DNA of 64,000 nt from UBA1557 sp041675185 (GCA_041675185.1 JBAYUH010000001.1:1-64000); one strand, 5' to 3'. Shown: positions 24,828 through 34,327, numbered from the stretch's first letter. The notes: generated from the sequence alone by a model not told the origin. Translations and numbers: made by a program.

Positions 24828-25628
24828 CTAAACTTTTTTGTTTGTCTCAGGAATTATATAAGATAACCAAAAATTTTTATCATGCTTAGCCCATGCGTGA
24901 CAGCCAAAAGGAAGTTGATAATTATTCCTTTCAAAACAATATTTTGGTCCTGTCTCAAAAGCAAATTTCAAACCTGTGTCTACATCTGGAATTTTAAAAT
25001 CAGGCACAAAATTTTTAGCCTCAAAAGACCAATAATAATCCTCTGCCAACAAACTGCGATGTGAGGTAGAACGGGACCAAATTTCTTTGAAACCCCTTAA
25101 CCACGATTTCAAACTTCTAATTTTTACTAAAGAAACTAGTTGTTTTAAAAACTTAAAACTAGTAACCAATAATGGTTCATTTGATTTTTCAATAACTTCA
25201 AGGGCTTTAGATACGTTACGTAAAGAAAAACCGCCATTACCACAGGCATCCTCATGACTGTAGGCTGGAATCTGTGATTTAAACCAAGGAGCACCAACAT
25301 AATCATATCCTTTTTCACACCACTCATTTAATTGATCAGAAAAAACTAAAACATCAAATTGATAAATCAATATATATTCATACTCAGAAAATTTTTGATA
25401 AAATTCTTTTTTTAGCATTAATTTAGAATACGTCATTACACTTTTAAAATATTTTTTTGGAAAGAATACAGTCGGAAATTTATGATAATTTAAATCTGTT
25501 AATCCATCTGGGGCCATATAAAAAATATCATAACTACCCAAAAAATGTAACAAATGACGCAAAGATATTTTTTCGTCTTCATTCAAATCTTTTTTATAAG
25601 TTGGTACTACAATAGCAACTTTTTTCAT
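24828..25628 (-). CDS. DUF5672-type putative glycosyltransferase
   Basis: The 266-residue protein matches, from memory, the DUF5672 domain found in polysaccharide loci. VAIVVPTYKK comes at the start, then YILIYQFDVLVFSDQLNEWC and GYDYVGAPWF, and GNGGFSLRN later. The FDVLVF segment sits where GT-A enzymes keep their metal-binding acids. A glycosyl-transfer role is likely but not proven for the family as far as I know. It overlaps the preceding gene by four bases. Confidence 0.8.
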   Translation of the reverse strand: MKKVAIVVPTYKKDLNEDEKISLRHLLHFLGSYDIFYMAPDGLTDLNYHKFPTVFFPKKYFKSVMTYSKLMLKKEFYQKFSEYEYILIYQFDVLVFSDQLNEWCEKGYDYVGAPWFKSQIPAYSHEDACGNGGFSLRNVSKALEVIEKSNEPLLVTSFKFLKQLVSLVKIRSLKSWLRGFKEIWSRSTSHRSLLAEDYYWSFEAKNFVPDFKIPDVDTGLKFAFETGPKYCFERNNYQLPFGCHAWAKHDKNFWLSYIIPETNKKV

Positions 25629-27163
25629 ATTATATTTAATTTATTTATTAAATAATCTCTATATTCTTTACTAAAAATTTCTTCTTCTTTAATATTTTTT
25701 ATTTTAAATAACAAATGATTATATATTTCTTCTACAGATGGTGCAACTGATTGATTAGACTTCAAATCACTAAACAAAGGCATATCTATCTGACCATAAT
25801 TATTATACACATACATATATATTTTTGCACGCTTTACAGTTTCTTCAGACAAACGATTAAATTCATTATGCAATAATATATCTTCATATTCTTTTATACT
25901 TTTTGGTGTAATACAAAAATTACCCTCATCAAACATTGATCTGCCAGCTGTAATAACTGGTACACCAATACAAGAATATTCACCAGCCACAGTACCGCGC
26001 ATAGTTAACACTGCATCAATACTATCAACTAAATTAGCAGTAAGAGTATTGGAAGGAAACAGTCTAATATTATCAAAATGAGCAAAATCTTCGTACACAG
26101 TAATAGAACTACTTTTTGTTTTATATGAACTATCCGAAGGATGTGGTTTGATAACCCACAAAACATCTTTGCGTTTTGATGCTATTTTCAAAGTTTCTCT
26201 TAACCAAGTTTCGTAATCTGGAAATAATCCTTCACGATAACCATGCACTGCGTCTACGAATACATGAGAAAAAATAAAAACATGATATTTATATTTTTTA
26301 TCAAAAAATTTATGATAATCATTTTCATCAAGTTTCTTAGCTTTACTATAGGCATTTTTTGCATTCCAATCATAATCGTCAACAATTCCACCAAATAAAT
26401 TAGTGATATATACGTCAGTCCACTTTAAAGCAACTTCAAAATTATCTTTTGAGATTTTTTGAAAATCATCTTGATCTGGATGTGCAAGAAATAAATCAAG
26501 GTCACTAACTTTGGAATACTTTTTATAAGATACTTTGTTTGGACCAAACTTTCTATATAAAATCTTTATATTGTGTTTCAAAGCTACTAATGAAGCTATC
26601 CCTGACCCAACATATATCTGTTCAGAACCTAAAAAAAATATATACTTTCTTTGAGAAAAAATTTTTTCAAATCTTGTATATAGTATCAATCCAAAACGTA
26701 AATATTTTGTAAAACGAATGTCCCACCATTTAACAGTACCTACTCCCGTAGAAGCTAAAAAAGTATCGTAAACAAAATGACCAATTATATTACCCTTATA
26801 TTTAATATTCAACAATTTATTTTTAGTACGAGCAAATAACCAAGATATAACAGCTCTAAAAGATAACCACAATTTAATTAAAAAAGAAACTTCAAAATCA
26901 TCAATATAAACAAAATCAGTTATACCATAACTTTTTGCCAAAGATATTATTCCTAATTCATGTGATGAAGAAATCAAAGCAACTGGTTTGGCTTTCAAAA
27001 TGTCAACCAAAGCTCTCATAGTAATCAAATGAACGTTGAGATACTCATGATCCACAACAGTCAAATCAATTAAAAAAGAAGTATTATAATCAGGAATTTT
27101 AGACCAAAAATTATTGTTAATATCCAAAAAATCTTTTGGAGCAAAAAATGTTTTATTTATCAT
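25625..27163 (-). CDS. Putative GT-B polysaccharide transferase with KPHPS motif
   Basis: This is a 512-residue soluble protein. The N-terminal half is weakly conserved. The C-terminal half has FIFSHVFVDAVHG, VLWVIKPHPSDSSY, AHFDNIRLFPS, and AVLTMRGTVAGEYSCIGVPVITAG. These recall the capsule and teichoic-type GT-B superfamily, in which the HP motif and the GT..EY..G.P loop bind the nucleotide donor. It could be the transferase that uses the CMP-activated nonulosonic acid made by this locus, for which no other candidate is obvious; that is inference. It overlaps both neighbours by four bases, as part of a tightly coupled operon. Confidence 0.65.
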   Translation of the reverse strand: MINKTFFAPKDFLDINNNFWSKIPDYNTSFLIDLTVVDHEYLNVHLITMRALVDILKAKPVALISSSHELGIISLAKSYGITDFVYIDDFEVSFLIKLWLSFRAVISWLFARTKNKLLNIKYKGNIIGHFVYDTFLASTGVGTVKWWDIRFTKYLRFGLILYTRFEKIFSQRKYIFFLGSEQIYVGSGIASLVALKHNIKILYRKFGPNKVSYKKYSKVSDLDLFLAHPDQDDFQKISKDNFEVALKWTDVYITNLFGGIVDDYDWNAKNAYSKAKKLDENDYHKFFDKKYKYHVFIFSHVFVDAVHGYREGLFPDYETWLRETLKIASKRKDVLWVIKPHPSDSSYKTKSSSITVYEDFAHFDNIRLFPSNTLTANLVDSIDAVLTMRGTVAGEYSCIGVPVITAGRSMFDEGNFCITPKSIKEYEDILLHNEFNRLSEETVKRAKIYMYVYNNYGQIDMPLFSDLKSNQSVAPSVEEIYNHLLFKIKNIKEEEIFSKEYRDYLINKLNII

Positions 27164-27867
27164 ATTTTTTTAATATACTTACAATACAAAGGATATAAAT
27201 AATGAAAAGACCAAAAAACTGGATCAAATCTTTTATGAATAATATGGCAGTCTTCTTTCCAGTCACCTTTCGATTTGTTTGGTATCTTCCAAGTTGGACC
27301 ATAAATACTACTTAAATAATTTTCTGGAGATGAAGGTAATGAAAAATTGTATCCAAAAAATTTAATATAACTTTTCTCTTTCAGTAAATCAACGGGTAAT
27401 TTCAAAACATAGCCCTGCTCACAATAAGTAACAACTTTATCATTCTTTTTAAACCAAAAAACCACATCTAAAGGAATATTATTTTGAGACAAAAAAACTA
27501 ATTGTTGTATTTTTTTTCCATAAAAAACCTTCATTCTTAATTTCATACCAATCGATTCTAATACATTGATTAACAAATCATAGTCAGTGTAACCAAATAA
27601 ATCAATATCAAGATCATTGTCATGAGAAATAAGTCTATTTTCTCTACAAATACCCAAAGCTGTACCCCAACCTAAAGAATAAGGAATTTTATATTCATCC
27701 AACGCTTTACAACATTTTTTCAATGTATCCACGCCAAATTCTAACAAAGAACCATATTCATCAGACTCCAAAACACCCTCAACTTTATATAAATTAATTT
27801 TTTTATTATAAAAATTCCAAATTCTTTGTACCATCATTTTAAGAACACTCATAACTCTCATCTTCAT
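27160..27867 (-). CDS. LicD family phosphotransferase-like protein
   Basis: LicD proteins transfer phosphocholine or similar phospho-alcohols from a CDP carrier to surface sugars. The 235-residue product has the hallmark SLGWGTALGICRENRLI then SHDNDLDIDLF, with the nucleotidyltransferase acids D85 and D87. It also has IPLDVVFWF and SPENYLSSIYGPTWKIP. The methyltransferase and the cytidylyltransferase/PLP-enzyme fusion are the next two genes upstream, which fits a pathway building and attaching a phospho-aminoalcohol group. The start codon among several near the 5' end is uncertain. Confidence 0.88.
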   Translation of the reverse strand: MKMRVMSVLKMMVQRIWNFYNKKINLYKVEGVLESDEYGSLLEFGVDTLKKCCKALDEYKIPYSLGWGTALGICRENRLISHDNDLDIDLFGYTDYDLLINVLESIGMKLRMKVFYGKKIQQLVFLSQNNIPLDVVFWFKKNDKVVTYCEQGYVLKLPVDLLKEKSYIKFFGYNFSLPSSPENYLSSIYGPTWKIPNKSKGDWKEDCHIIHKRFDPVFWSFHYLYPLYCKYIKKI

Positions 27868-27876
27868 ACTTTTTAG

Positions 27877-28590
27877 TTATTTTTTGAAATAAAAATTAAA
27901 TCTCCATTGAGCATTTACATATCCTGGTATGTCCTGATCAAAAATTTCAAATTCCAAATTATTTTCTATGGCAAAATTTTCAAACCAAGTTTTATCATAA
28001 TAAATTTGTGATAAATCTTTATATCGTCTTTCATACTCCTCATTACCTAATTCTTCACGACGTTTTTTTTCAGCATAATCTTTTTTTGACAAATCATTTA
28101 TGTCTAATATCAAACACTCACCACCTTTTTTTAATACACTTAATATTTCAAGTAATGTTTCTTTAGCATAATCCAAATCTAAAAAATAATGAAATACACT
28201 ATTACACAACACTATATTACAAGATTCTCTTTCCAATGGCAACTTATTTGCTTGTGCACATACAAAATTTGCTTTTGGCATATTTTTTTTTGCAATCTCC
28301 AAAAGACCAGTAGAATAATCTATACCTATAATTTTGTAATTGTTTAATCCATAGAAAGGATACAAAAGAGCTCCTGCTCCACAACCGATATCAACTACAC
28401 TATCACCATTTTTAAAATTAATTTTTTGTTTAATAAGTTCAATCATCATGTTCCACTTCTGTTCATCCATACTACCATGACCAGTATCAAAACCATCAAG
28501 TGCAATCAAATCAACCAATTCTTTTTTCTGATCAGTTTGACTAATCTTATTTAGACCTTTCTTATTCCAAATTTCATACCATGTAGACAT
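27877..28590 (-). CDS. Class I SAM-dependent methyltransferase
   Basis: The 237-residue protein has the SAM-binding motif I VVDIGCGAGALLYPF (65-79), an acidic end of strand two (IIGIDYSTGLLEIA), motif IV-like NIVLCNSVFHYF and LKKGGECLILDIND. The substrate is not evident. It sits between licD and the cytidylyltransferase/PLP fusion with gaps of about ten bases. N-methylation of a phosphoethanolamine-like intermediate is an attractive hypothesis. Sugar O-methylation is an equally simple alternative. Confidence 0.88.
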   Translation of the reverse strand: MSTWYEIWNKKGLNKISQTDQKKELVDLIALDGFDTGHGSMDEQKWNMMIELIKQKINFKNGDSVVDIGCGAGALLYPFYGLNNYKIIGIDYSTGLLEIAKKNMPKANFVCAQANKLPLERESCNIVLCNSVFHYFLDLDYAKETLLEILSVLKKGGECLILDINDLSKKDYAEKKRREELGNEEYERRYKDLSQIYYDKTWFENFAIENNLEFEIFDQDIPGYVNAQWRFNFYFKK

Positions 28591-28600
28591 ATACTTTGAT

Positions 28601-30397
28601 TTATACTATATTTTTTAGACAAGTAATTAATTTATCATTTTCAGACTGAGTACGGACAGCAATACGAATATATTTTTTGTCCTCTAGACCTCTCTTATTA
28701 CTGCAATCTTTAATCAAAATATTGTCTCTCACAAAAAGTTTATCACGCAATTCATCACTTTTAATTTTTCCATCTAAAATACAAAAAATATAGTTAGTTT
28801 CAGAGTTAAGTACTTTGAAATAAGGTATTTCCTCCAGACGTTTGAGTAAATATTTACGATCTTCTCTTACTTTAATCAATGATTCTTTATGTTCCTTGCG
28901 ATATTTTGGCAATATTTCCAAAATATATTCCGCGATAGAATTTACATTCCATATTGGCAAATAGCTCCTCAGTAAATTGTTAAATTTAACATTGACAGAT
29001 ACTACATATCCAAGACGTACACCCAAAATACCGAGTTCCTTTCCCAAACTATGAACAATTACTAAATTAGGATAATTCTTAAATACCTTTTCCAAAGATT
29101 GATCCTCCTCTGAAACAAATCCTATAAAAGATTCATCCACTATTATTAATTCCAAATCCTTAAGTGTTTCTAAAAACATTTTTACTTCTTCTATTCTAGA
29201 AAATTTACCCGTTGGATTATTCGGATTGATCAATAAAGCCACATCACAATTTTCTTTTTTAATGGCTTTAGCATAATCTTCTAAATTCAAATTAAAATCA
29301 TTTGGAGCTGTATCAAAATAAAATAATTGTTCAGATTTCAAACCACTTTCATATTCATTGAAAGTAGGAAGCGGAATGGCAATTTTTTTTATAAAATGAG
29401 TATTGATAATTCTAATAATCTCCGAAACACCATTACCAACTGTCAAATATTCAGACTCAATACCTGTCCAGTTTGCCAAATTCTTAGACAATTCTTTTTG
29501 ACAAGATGGATAATTAGTCAATAACTTATCCAAATTAACCCTAACATCATTCAACAATGCCACTGGAGGAAAGTACAGATTATACAAATAAGAAAAATCA
29601 GTAAAATCATAACGCCAGTAACCACCGTGTGCAGATTCAGCTTTTTTTAACCTAACCAATGGATCTGCAAACAAAATTTCCGCTTTCTTCAAATCACTAA
29701 AATCATCAATTTCTAACCACTTTATATCATTTATCACTGTGGCATACAAGATTGGATTACGCATACTTATAAACACTGACAACAATAATTCATAATATTT
29801 ATTTGTACTTTGAGTCTTTATATACAAATCTAGATTTGGTAAAAAATATTTTTGTAAAAAATCTTTGGTAAATAAATAGATGTTAACTGTTTTATATTTA
29901 TCACTATAATCAAAATTTATACCCTGATCCTCTGAGGTTATAAGTCTTTTGATTTCTCCTTTATCATTTATTTCTACTACAGTACCATCCATACCAGCCT
30001 TAAAATGGTCTACCACGACTCTATTCTCCAAATTTTGCGTGAGTAGTCTATTGATCAAAGCTTCTTCAAAATATATATCACATTCCATCAAAATGGTATC
30101 TTCATCCAAAACTTCATGTGCCATCCACAAAGAATATATGTTATTTGTTCTAGCATATTCCTCATTCATTATATAGTTAATTTCCATCCCTTTCCAATTG
30201 TTACCAACTTTTTCTTTTATTACATCTCCAAGATAACCCAAAACTATATGGGTCTTTTTTATGCCCTGATGTTGTAATATATCTAAGGCATTAAATAAAA
30301 TTGGTTTACCATTTACTTCTACCAATGCTTTTGGAATTTTAGCAGATAATGGACGTAATCTATTACCCATACCTGCCGCTAATATCAATGCTTGCAT
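28601..30397 (-). CDS. Nucleotidyltransferase-PLP enzyme fusion (LicC-like plus CobD/HisC-like)
   Basis: This is a 598-residue two-domain enzyme. Residues 1-245 are a sugar/choline-phosphate nucleotidyltransferase: LILAAGMGNRLRPLSAKIPKA, TNNIYSLWMA and LMECDIYF resemble LicC-type cytidylyltransferases. Residues 255-598 are a fold-type I PLP enzyme: TVGNGVSEIIR, NPNNPTG (391-397), DESFIGFV (D421), the Schiff-base lysine K453 in HSLGKELGILGVRLGY and a late IRIAVR. DESFIGFV and the lysine region resemble threonine-phosphate decarboxylase CobD at least as much as histidinol-phosphate aminotransferase. With LicD and a methyltransferase next to it, the fusion may make and activate a phospho-aminoalcohol. 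The exact chemistry is inference. Confidence 0.85.
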   Translation of the reverse strand: MQALILAAGMGNRLRPLSAKIPKALVEVNGKPILFNALDILQHQGIKKTHIVLGYLGDVIKEKVGNNWKGMEINYIMNEEYARTNNIYSLWMAHEVLDEDTILMECDIYFEEALINRLLTQNLENRVVVDHFKAGMDGTVVEINDKGEIKRLITSEDQGINFDYSDKYKTVNIYLFTKDFLQKYFLPNLDLYIKTQSTNKYYELLLSVFISMRNPILYATVINDIKWLEIDDFSDLKKAEILFADPLVRLKKAESAHGGYWRYDFTDFSYLYNLYFPPVALLNDVRVNLDKLLTNYPSCQKELSKNLANWTGIESEYLTVGNGVSEIIRIINTHFIKKIAIPLPTFNEYESGLKSEQLFYFDTAPNDFNLNLEDYAKAIKKENCDVALLINPNNPTGKFSRIEEVKMFLETLKDLELIIVDESFIGFVSEEDQSLEKVFKNYPNLVIVHSLGKELGILGVRLGYVVSVNVKFNNLLRSYLPIWNVNSIAEYILEILPKYRKEHKESLIKVREDRKYLLKRLEEIPYFKVLNSETNYIFCILDGKIKSDELRDKLFVRDNILIKDCSNKRGLEDKKYIRIAVRTQSENDKLITCLKNIV

Positions 30398-30478
30398 ATA
30401 AATAAATCTTATTATTCAAATAAACAAACTAATCACTAATAAAAACTGCAATAGTTACTAGAAATATTTTAACTAAAA

Positions 30479-31234
30479 TTATAATCTCACATTAACTCCA
30501 TTTTCCTTTAAATATTTTTTAGCTTCCAAAGGTGTCTGTTCTGTAAAATAAAAAATACTAGCAGCTGCTAACGCTGAAACATTTGCTTCTTTTGTTATTT
30601 CAAGCATATCTTTATAACTGCCAGCCCCACCAGAAGCAATCAAAGGAATATTTGTGATATTACTCATTTTTTTTATTAAATCTACATCATATCCAGACAT
30701 TGTTCCATCTCTATCAATAGATGTTAACAATATCTCACCTGCCCCCATTTCTTCCATTTTTTTAATCAAATTTTCTGGTTTAATACCAGTAGGTTTAATA
30801 CCAGAATTAATAAAAACTTCATAGTCTCCATTAATTTTTGATACATCCACAGAAACTACAACAGATTGTGATCCAAAATTATTAGCTATATCAGAAATTA
30901 ATTGTGGATTACTTACAGCTACACTACCCAAAATCACTTTATCAGCACCTACACTCAATAATTTTCGTACATCTTCCAAAGATTTTATACCACCACCCAC
31001 TGCCAAAGGCATAAAACACTCATCAGCTATTTCATCTACAAGTTCAAAGTCTGGTGTTCTACCTTCAATTGTAGCTGAAATATCCAAAAAAGCCAATTCA
31101 TCCACTTCTCTCATATTAAAAACTTTTACAGTCTGCATCACTGAACCAATTCTTCGCCAACTATTAAATCTTACACCTTTTACAAGAGTAAAATTTTTGA
31201 ATAATAAAGTTGGAATTATTCTTAATTTTAGCAT
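30479..31234 (-). CDS. HisF-like cyclase paralogue for sugar amidination
   Basis: This 251-residue TIM barrel closely follows imidazole glycerol phosphate synthase subunit HisF, but it sits in a surface-sugar cluster with no other histidine genes. Aligned with HisF, the catalytic Asp11 is replaced by Leu (IIPTLLFKN against IIPCLDVKD), whereas Asp130 is kept (SVDVSK). The loss fits the WbuZ/HisF2 type, which serves to channel ammonia from the HisH-like partner to the amidotransferase encoded two genes upstream. HisH begins only four bases before it. It ends the pse-type segment; an 81-base gap precedes the next gene. Confidence 0.88.
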   Translation of the reverse strand: MLKLRIIPTLLFKNFTLVKGVRFNSWRRIGSVMQTVKVFNMREVDELAFLDISATIEGRTPDFELVDEIADECFMPLAVGGGIKSLEDVRKLLSVGADKVILGSVAVSNPQLISDIANNFGSQSVVVSVDVSKINGDYEVFINSGIKPTGIKPENLIKKMEEMGAGEILLTSIDRDGTMSGYDVDLIKKMSNITNIPLIASGGAGSYKDMLEITKEANVSALAAASIFYFTEQTPLEAKKYLKENGVNVRL

Positions 31235-31237
31235 AGA

Positions 31238-31864
31238 CTAATATGATATAAAATTTTTTAATAATTGAAAACCAACTTTTTGGCTTTTTTCTGGATGAAA
31301 TTGAACCCCAAAAATATTATCTTTCTGTATAGCAGCAACAAATCCATCGCAATAATTTGTATAGGCAATAACATTATCATTATTTGGACAGACCACATGA
31401 TAACTATGTACAAAATAAAAGTCAGTATTCTCTGAAATATCTTTGAATAATATTGATTCTTTCTTATATGAAACTTGATTCCAACCAACATGAGGTAAAC
31501 GTTCATCATCTTTTTGTTTTTGCAACTGTTTAGTCTCACCCTCTATCCAACCTATACCTGACGTTTCACCACCTTCAAAACCTTTTTTCATAAGCAATTG
31601 CATACCCAAACATATACCCAAAAAAGGCACTTTCTTTTCAAGAACTAACTCATTTAAATATTTAAGCATATTACCCCTACTTAAATTTTTCATACCAGCA
31701 CTGAACGCACCAACACCTGGCAAAACAATATGGGTAGCACCTTTCAAATCTTCACCTCTATTCACAATACTAACATTACCGCCGCATTCTTCCAAAGCGC
31801 GTTTAATAGAGTCAAGATTACTCATTCCATAATCTATAATTGTAATTTTATTCAACGTTGTCAT
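31238..31864 (-). CDS. HisH-like glutamine amidotransferase
   Basis: This is a 208-residue class I glutaminase. IIDYGMSNLDSIKRALE, VLPGVGAFSAGM, the nucleophile Cys85 in FLGICLGMQLL, and His-x-Glu in VQFHPEKSQ complete the triad. It releases ammonia from glutamine. Its partners here are the HisF-like protein and the PP-loop sugar amidotransferase, the WbuY-WbuZ-WbuX type trio that turns an N-acetyl group on a sugar into an acetamidino group. It overlaps the amidotransferase gene by 17 bases. Confidence 0.9.
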   Translation of the reverse strand: MTTLNKITIIDYGMSNLDSIKRALEECGGNVSIVNRGEDLKGATHIVLPGVGAFSAGMKNLSRGNMLKYLNELVLEKKVPFLGICLGMQLLMKKGFEGGETSGIGWIEGETKQLQKQKDDERLPHVGWNQVSYKKESILFKDISENTDFYFVHSYHVVCPNNDNVIAYTNYCDGFVAAIQKDNIFGVQFHPEKSQKVGFQLLKNFISY

Positions 31865-33014
31865 AATTAATCTTTGTTAAATTACCATCCAAATCCTTTA
31901 ACAGGTTACCGTTTGAATCACAAACAAACAACTTTTTGTTAGTAAATCGATCACAAATTTCAACAAACTCATCCATGGTCATATCAATATCACTTAAAAT
32001 TTCTTCCAACGGGCAGCCTAGGTATGTTTTAGGAAATTTACCACCACGTTCTTTTGCTAATTTTTTGGCTTCTTCTCTGGTCAATCTACCTCTTCTTATA
32101 TGCCAACAAGACCAATCTGTAGCTCTATCATAACCAAACTTTAAAAATTTAAAATAATCGTGAATACGCATTTGCAAATTATCTAAATTTTCATAATTTA
32201 CAATTGAACCCTCAACTGAAGTGGGATACATTTCAAATCCATGAGTTTGGGCCAAAAAAGCGTTGCTATGACCATCCCAAGGCAAATAATGTCCTAAAAA
32301 TATTCCAGTGACACCTATTGTCTTTAAATCTTCATCAGATGGATAAGAAAACTGAATAAGATGCTTTTCTTCAATACCATTTTGACCTACCAAATCACTT
32401 ACACGCAAACCATTAAGTCCTCCAAACTCTTCTAACCATCTTCTTGTCAATACACTATCTTTAGCAGCTGCTGCTGGGCCACCATTTTCATTTTGAGAAT
32501 TTTCACCCCAAATTAATAAAGGTACTCTAAACCTAACAGCCGCTCTAACAGGAATTGTAAAAATTGAAACATGCTCAGCCCAGGAAATATCACCAACTTG
32601 TTTTAGTGTTAGTTTATTAATTTTTCTTCTAATTTTTGGATTAGTAGAAACCTCAATGTAATCAACACCTAAATTTTTTAAATTTTCTATATTTCTTCTT
32701 CCTATATCTGAAAGTTTATCTGTTGTTGCAGTAACACACATTGGATTCATGCCTAATTCCAACATTTTTATTACCTGAAAATGACTATCTTTTCCACCAC
32801 TAACTGGAATTATACAATCATAATATTTACCATCTTTTGAACGATATTTATCCAATATTTGTAATAACTCTTTTTTTCGTTCTTCCCAATCAATTGTTTT
32901 GCGATTTTCAAAAGAACTACAAGCATCACAAACACCTTCTTTATCAATAAACAAATCTGGTTTAGTTTCAGGCATTATACATTTCTTACAATATACTATA
33001 TTTTTATTTTGCAT
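31848..33014 (-). CDS. N-acetyl sugar amidotransferase (PseA/WbuX type)
   Basis: The 388-residue protein opens with a four-cysteine zinc site (C9, C12, C29, C32) and then the PP-loop ATP pyrophosphatase motif PVSGGKDSHFQ (71-80). ATP activation of a sugar N-acetyl carbonyl followed by ammonia addition gives an acetamidino group. Relatives are PseA of Campylobacter flagellin glycosylation and WbpG/WbuX of O-antigen loci. The adjoining HisH- and HisF-like proteins would supply ammonia. The position directly downstream of pseI and the formyltransferase points to an amidinated nonulosonic acid. Confidence 0.9.
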   Translation of the reverse strand: MQNKNIVYCKKCIMPETKPDLFIDKEGVCDACSSFENRKTIDWEERKKELLQILDKYRSKDGKYYDCIIPVSGGKDSHFQVIKMLELGMNPMCVTATTDKLSDIGRRNIENLKNLGVDYIEVSTNPKIRRKINKLTLKQVGDISWAEHVSIFTIPVRAAVRFRVPLLIWGENSQNENGGPAAAAKDSVLTRRWLEEFGGLNGLRVSDLVGQNGIEEKHLIQFSYPSDEDLKTIGVTGIFLGHYLPWDGHSNAFLAQTHGFEMYPTSVEGSIVNYENLDNLQMRIHDYFKFLKFGYDRATDWSCWHIRRGRLTREEAKKLAKERGGKFPKTYLGCPLEEILSDIDMTMDEFVEICDRFTNKKLFVCDSNGNLLKDLDGNLTKINYDNVE

Positions 33015-33023
33015 AATATTAAA

Positions 33024-33665
33024 TTATTTTTTTTCTTTTTTAATTGTTAAAATATATCTATTTCCTTTGTATAAAAAATAAGCCGGATACAATTCATTAT
33101 CTACTACACGTAACAAGTTAAACTGCTCCTTTATACTCTTGTCAATGTTCAATTCACTACTAGATGAAGTGCGACGTTCATAAAAAGTTTCATCACCTAC
33201 CTGTTTTTTACCATCTATTAATGGATACAGAGAAATAAATTCCAATATTAATTGATTAATACTTCTTCCTTGAATTTCATGCAATTCATTAAGTAATTCG
33301 TCACCACAAAATTCCATTTCATTTTGCATATAAATAACACCAGCGTCTACTTTATCAACTGCCTCAAATAAAGTATTAGTTATTTTATTTTTACCTTCTA
33401 ATATTTGCCACGTTAGTGGTGACCAGCCCTTACCTTTGGGGAGCGCGCTGGAATGCACCACAATATTATATTTATTTTTTGTACGTATATCTTTTTTAAT
33501 TATTTTTTCACAACTCAAAAAAAATGCAAAATCACCAACCTCCACTTCATCAACTGAATGGACAAGATAAACATGATTACCTTTTTCCTCTATTTTTTTT
33601 TTCAAATCTTCAGCGTATGGATAGAACCAACTTTTTTTATTATCTAATAATAATGTTATAAGCAT
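33024..33665 (-). CDS. Formyltransferase-family protein, probable sugar N-formyltransferase
   Basis: The 213-residue protein resembles the formyltetrahydrofolate-dependent formyltransferase fold. VVHSSALPKGKGWSPLTWQILEG holds the catalytic histidine (H71), and LFEAVDKVDAGVIYMQ the aspartate (D107). The asparagine that normally precedes the histidine by two is Val here, as I recall for the short formyltransferase proteins found beside neuB-type genes. It occupies the place where a pseudaminic acid locus would have the PseH acetyltransferase, so N-formylation of the 4-amino sugar is a reasonable inference. Start of the next gene is nine bases on. Confidence 0.78.
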   Translation of the reverse strand: MLITLLLDNKKSWFYPYAEDLKKKIEEKGNHVYLVHSVDEVEVGDFAFFLSCEKIIKKDIRTKNKYNIVVHSSALPKGKGWSPLTWQILEGKNKITNTLFEAVDKVDAGVIYMQNEMEFCGDELLNELHEIQGRSINQLILEFISLYPLIDGKKQVGDETFYERRTSSSSELNIDKSIKEQFNLLRVVDNELYPAYFLYKGNRYILTIKKEKK

Positions 33666-33668
33666 ATT

Positions 33669-34307
33669 TTATTTATTATCATTTATATACTCCAAACCTT
33701 GATCATAAGTAGCAACATCTTGTTTGTATTTCTTAATTTTTATCAATTCCTCAAAAAATATATCCGCTCTAGTTTTTGTTTTTCCCCCTGCCAAACCATC
33801 CCACGGCAAATCTGTGACAGATTGATTTATTATTTTTATATTTTCATTATTTTCATTAAAATATTTTACAAAAGTTAAAAATACACGCAATTGATGATAA
33901 GGTGAGCTTACTAAAATAATTTTCTTCCAATTATTTTTTTTTGCAAACATCATTATATTTTTTGGATGCATTCCAGTATTTAACGATTTATCATCTATCA
34001 AAATTTTTTGTTGTTTAATGCCATTATTTATTAAATAATTCTTTATTTCATCAAGATTTGCATCAAAAAAAGCTTCTTTTTCTCCTTGTTGACCCATACG
34101 AATATTATTTCCTGAAATCAAAATAATTGGTGCAAATTTATTTCTAAATAATTCTAAAACCTTTTCTCCTCTATCAAAACGATCACCTTGCAACCAAACA
34201 ATAACATCAGACTTTTCAGGCTTTTCAGACATAATAAAATTAAAAACTTCTTGTATTTTTTTATCAATTTTTTTTAAATTTATTGTGTGAAAAAAAATAT
34301 CTCCCAT
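33669..34307 (-). CDS. YdcF/SanA-like DUF218 protein
   Basis: The 212-residue protein has the DUF218 pattern: DVIVWLQGDRFDRGEKVLELF, PIILISGNN, LNTGMHPKNIMMFAKKNNW and KIILVSSPYHQLRVFLTF. This fold is tied to envelope processes (SanA, ElyC), and its biochemical activity is poorly defined. Unusually, it has no membrane segment and lies inside the nonulosonic acid operon between pseI and the formyltransferase, where a PseG-type UDP-sugar hydrolase is needed but absent. A hydrolase role here is a hypothesis only. Confidence 0.8.
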   Translation of the reverse strand: MGDIFFHTINLKKIDKKIQEVFNFIMSEKPEKSDVIVWLQGDRFDRGEKVLELFRNKFAPIILISGNNIRMGQQGEKEAFFDANLDEIKNYLINNGIKQQKILIDDKSLNTGMHPKNIMMFAKKNNWKKIILVSSPYHQLRVFLTFVKYFNENNENIKIINQSVTDLPWDGLAGGKTKTRADIFFEELIKIKKYKQDVATYDQGLEYINDNK

Positions 34308-34327
34308 AAAATAATCATTATAGTGTG

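Noticed and set aside
30479..31864. Histidine biosynthesis genes hisF and hisH
   Set aside because: No other his genes are near, HisF Asp11 is lost, and the partner gene is an N-acetyl sugar amidotransferase in a pse-type operon.
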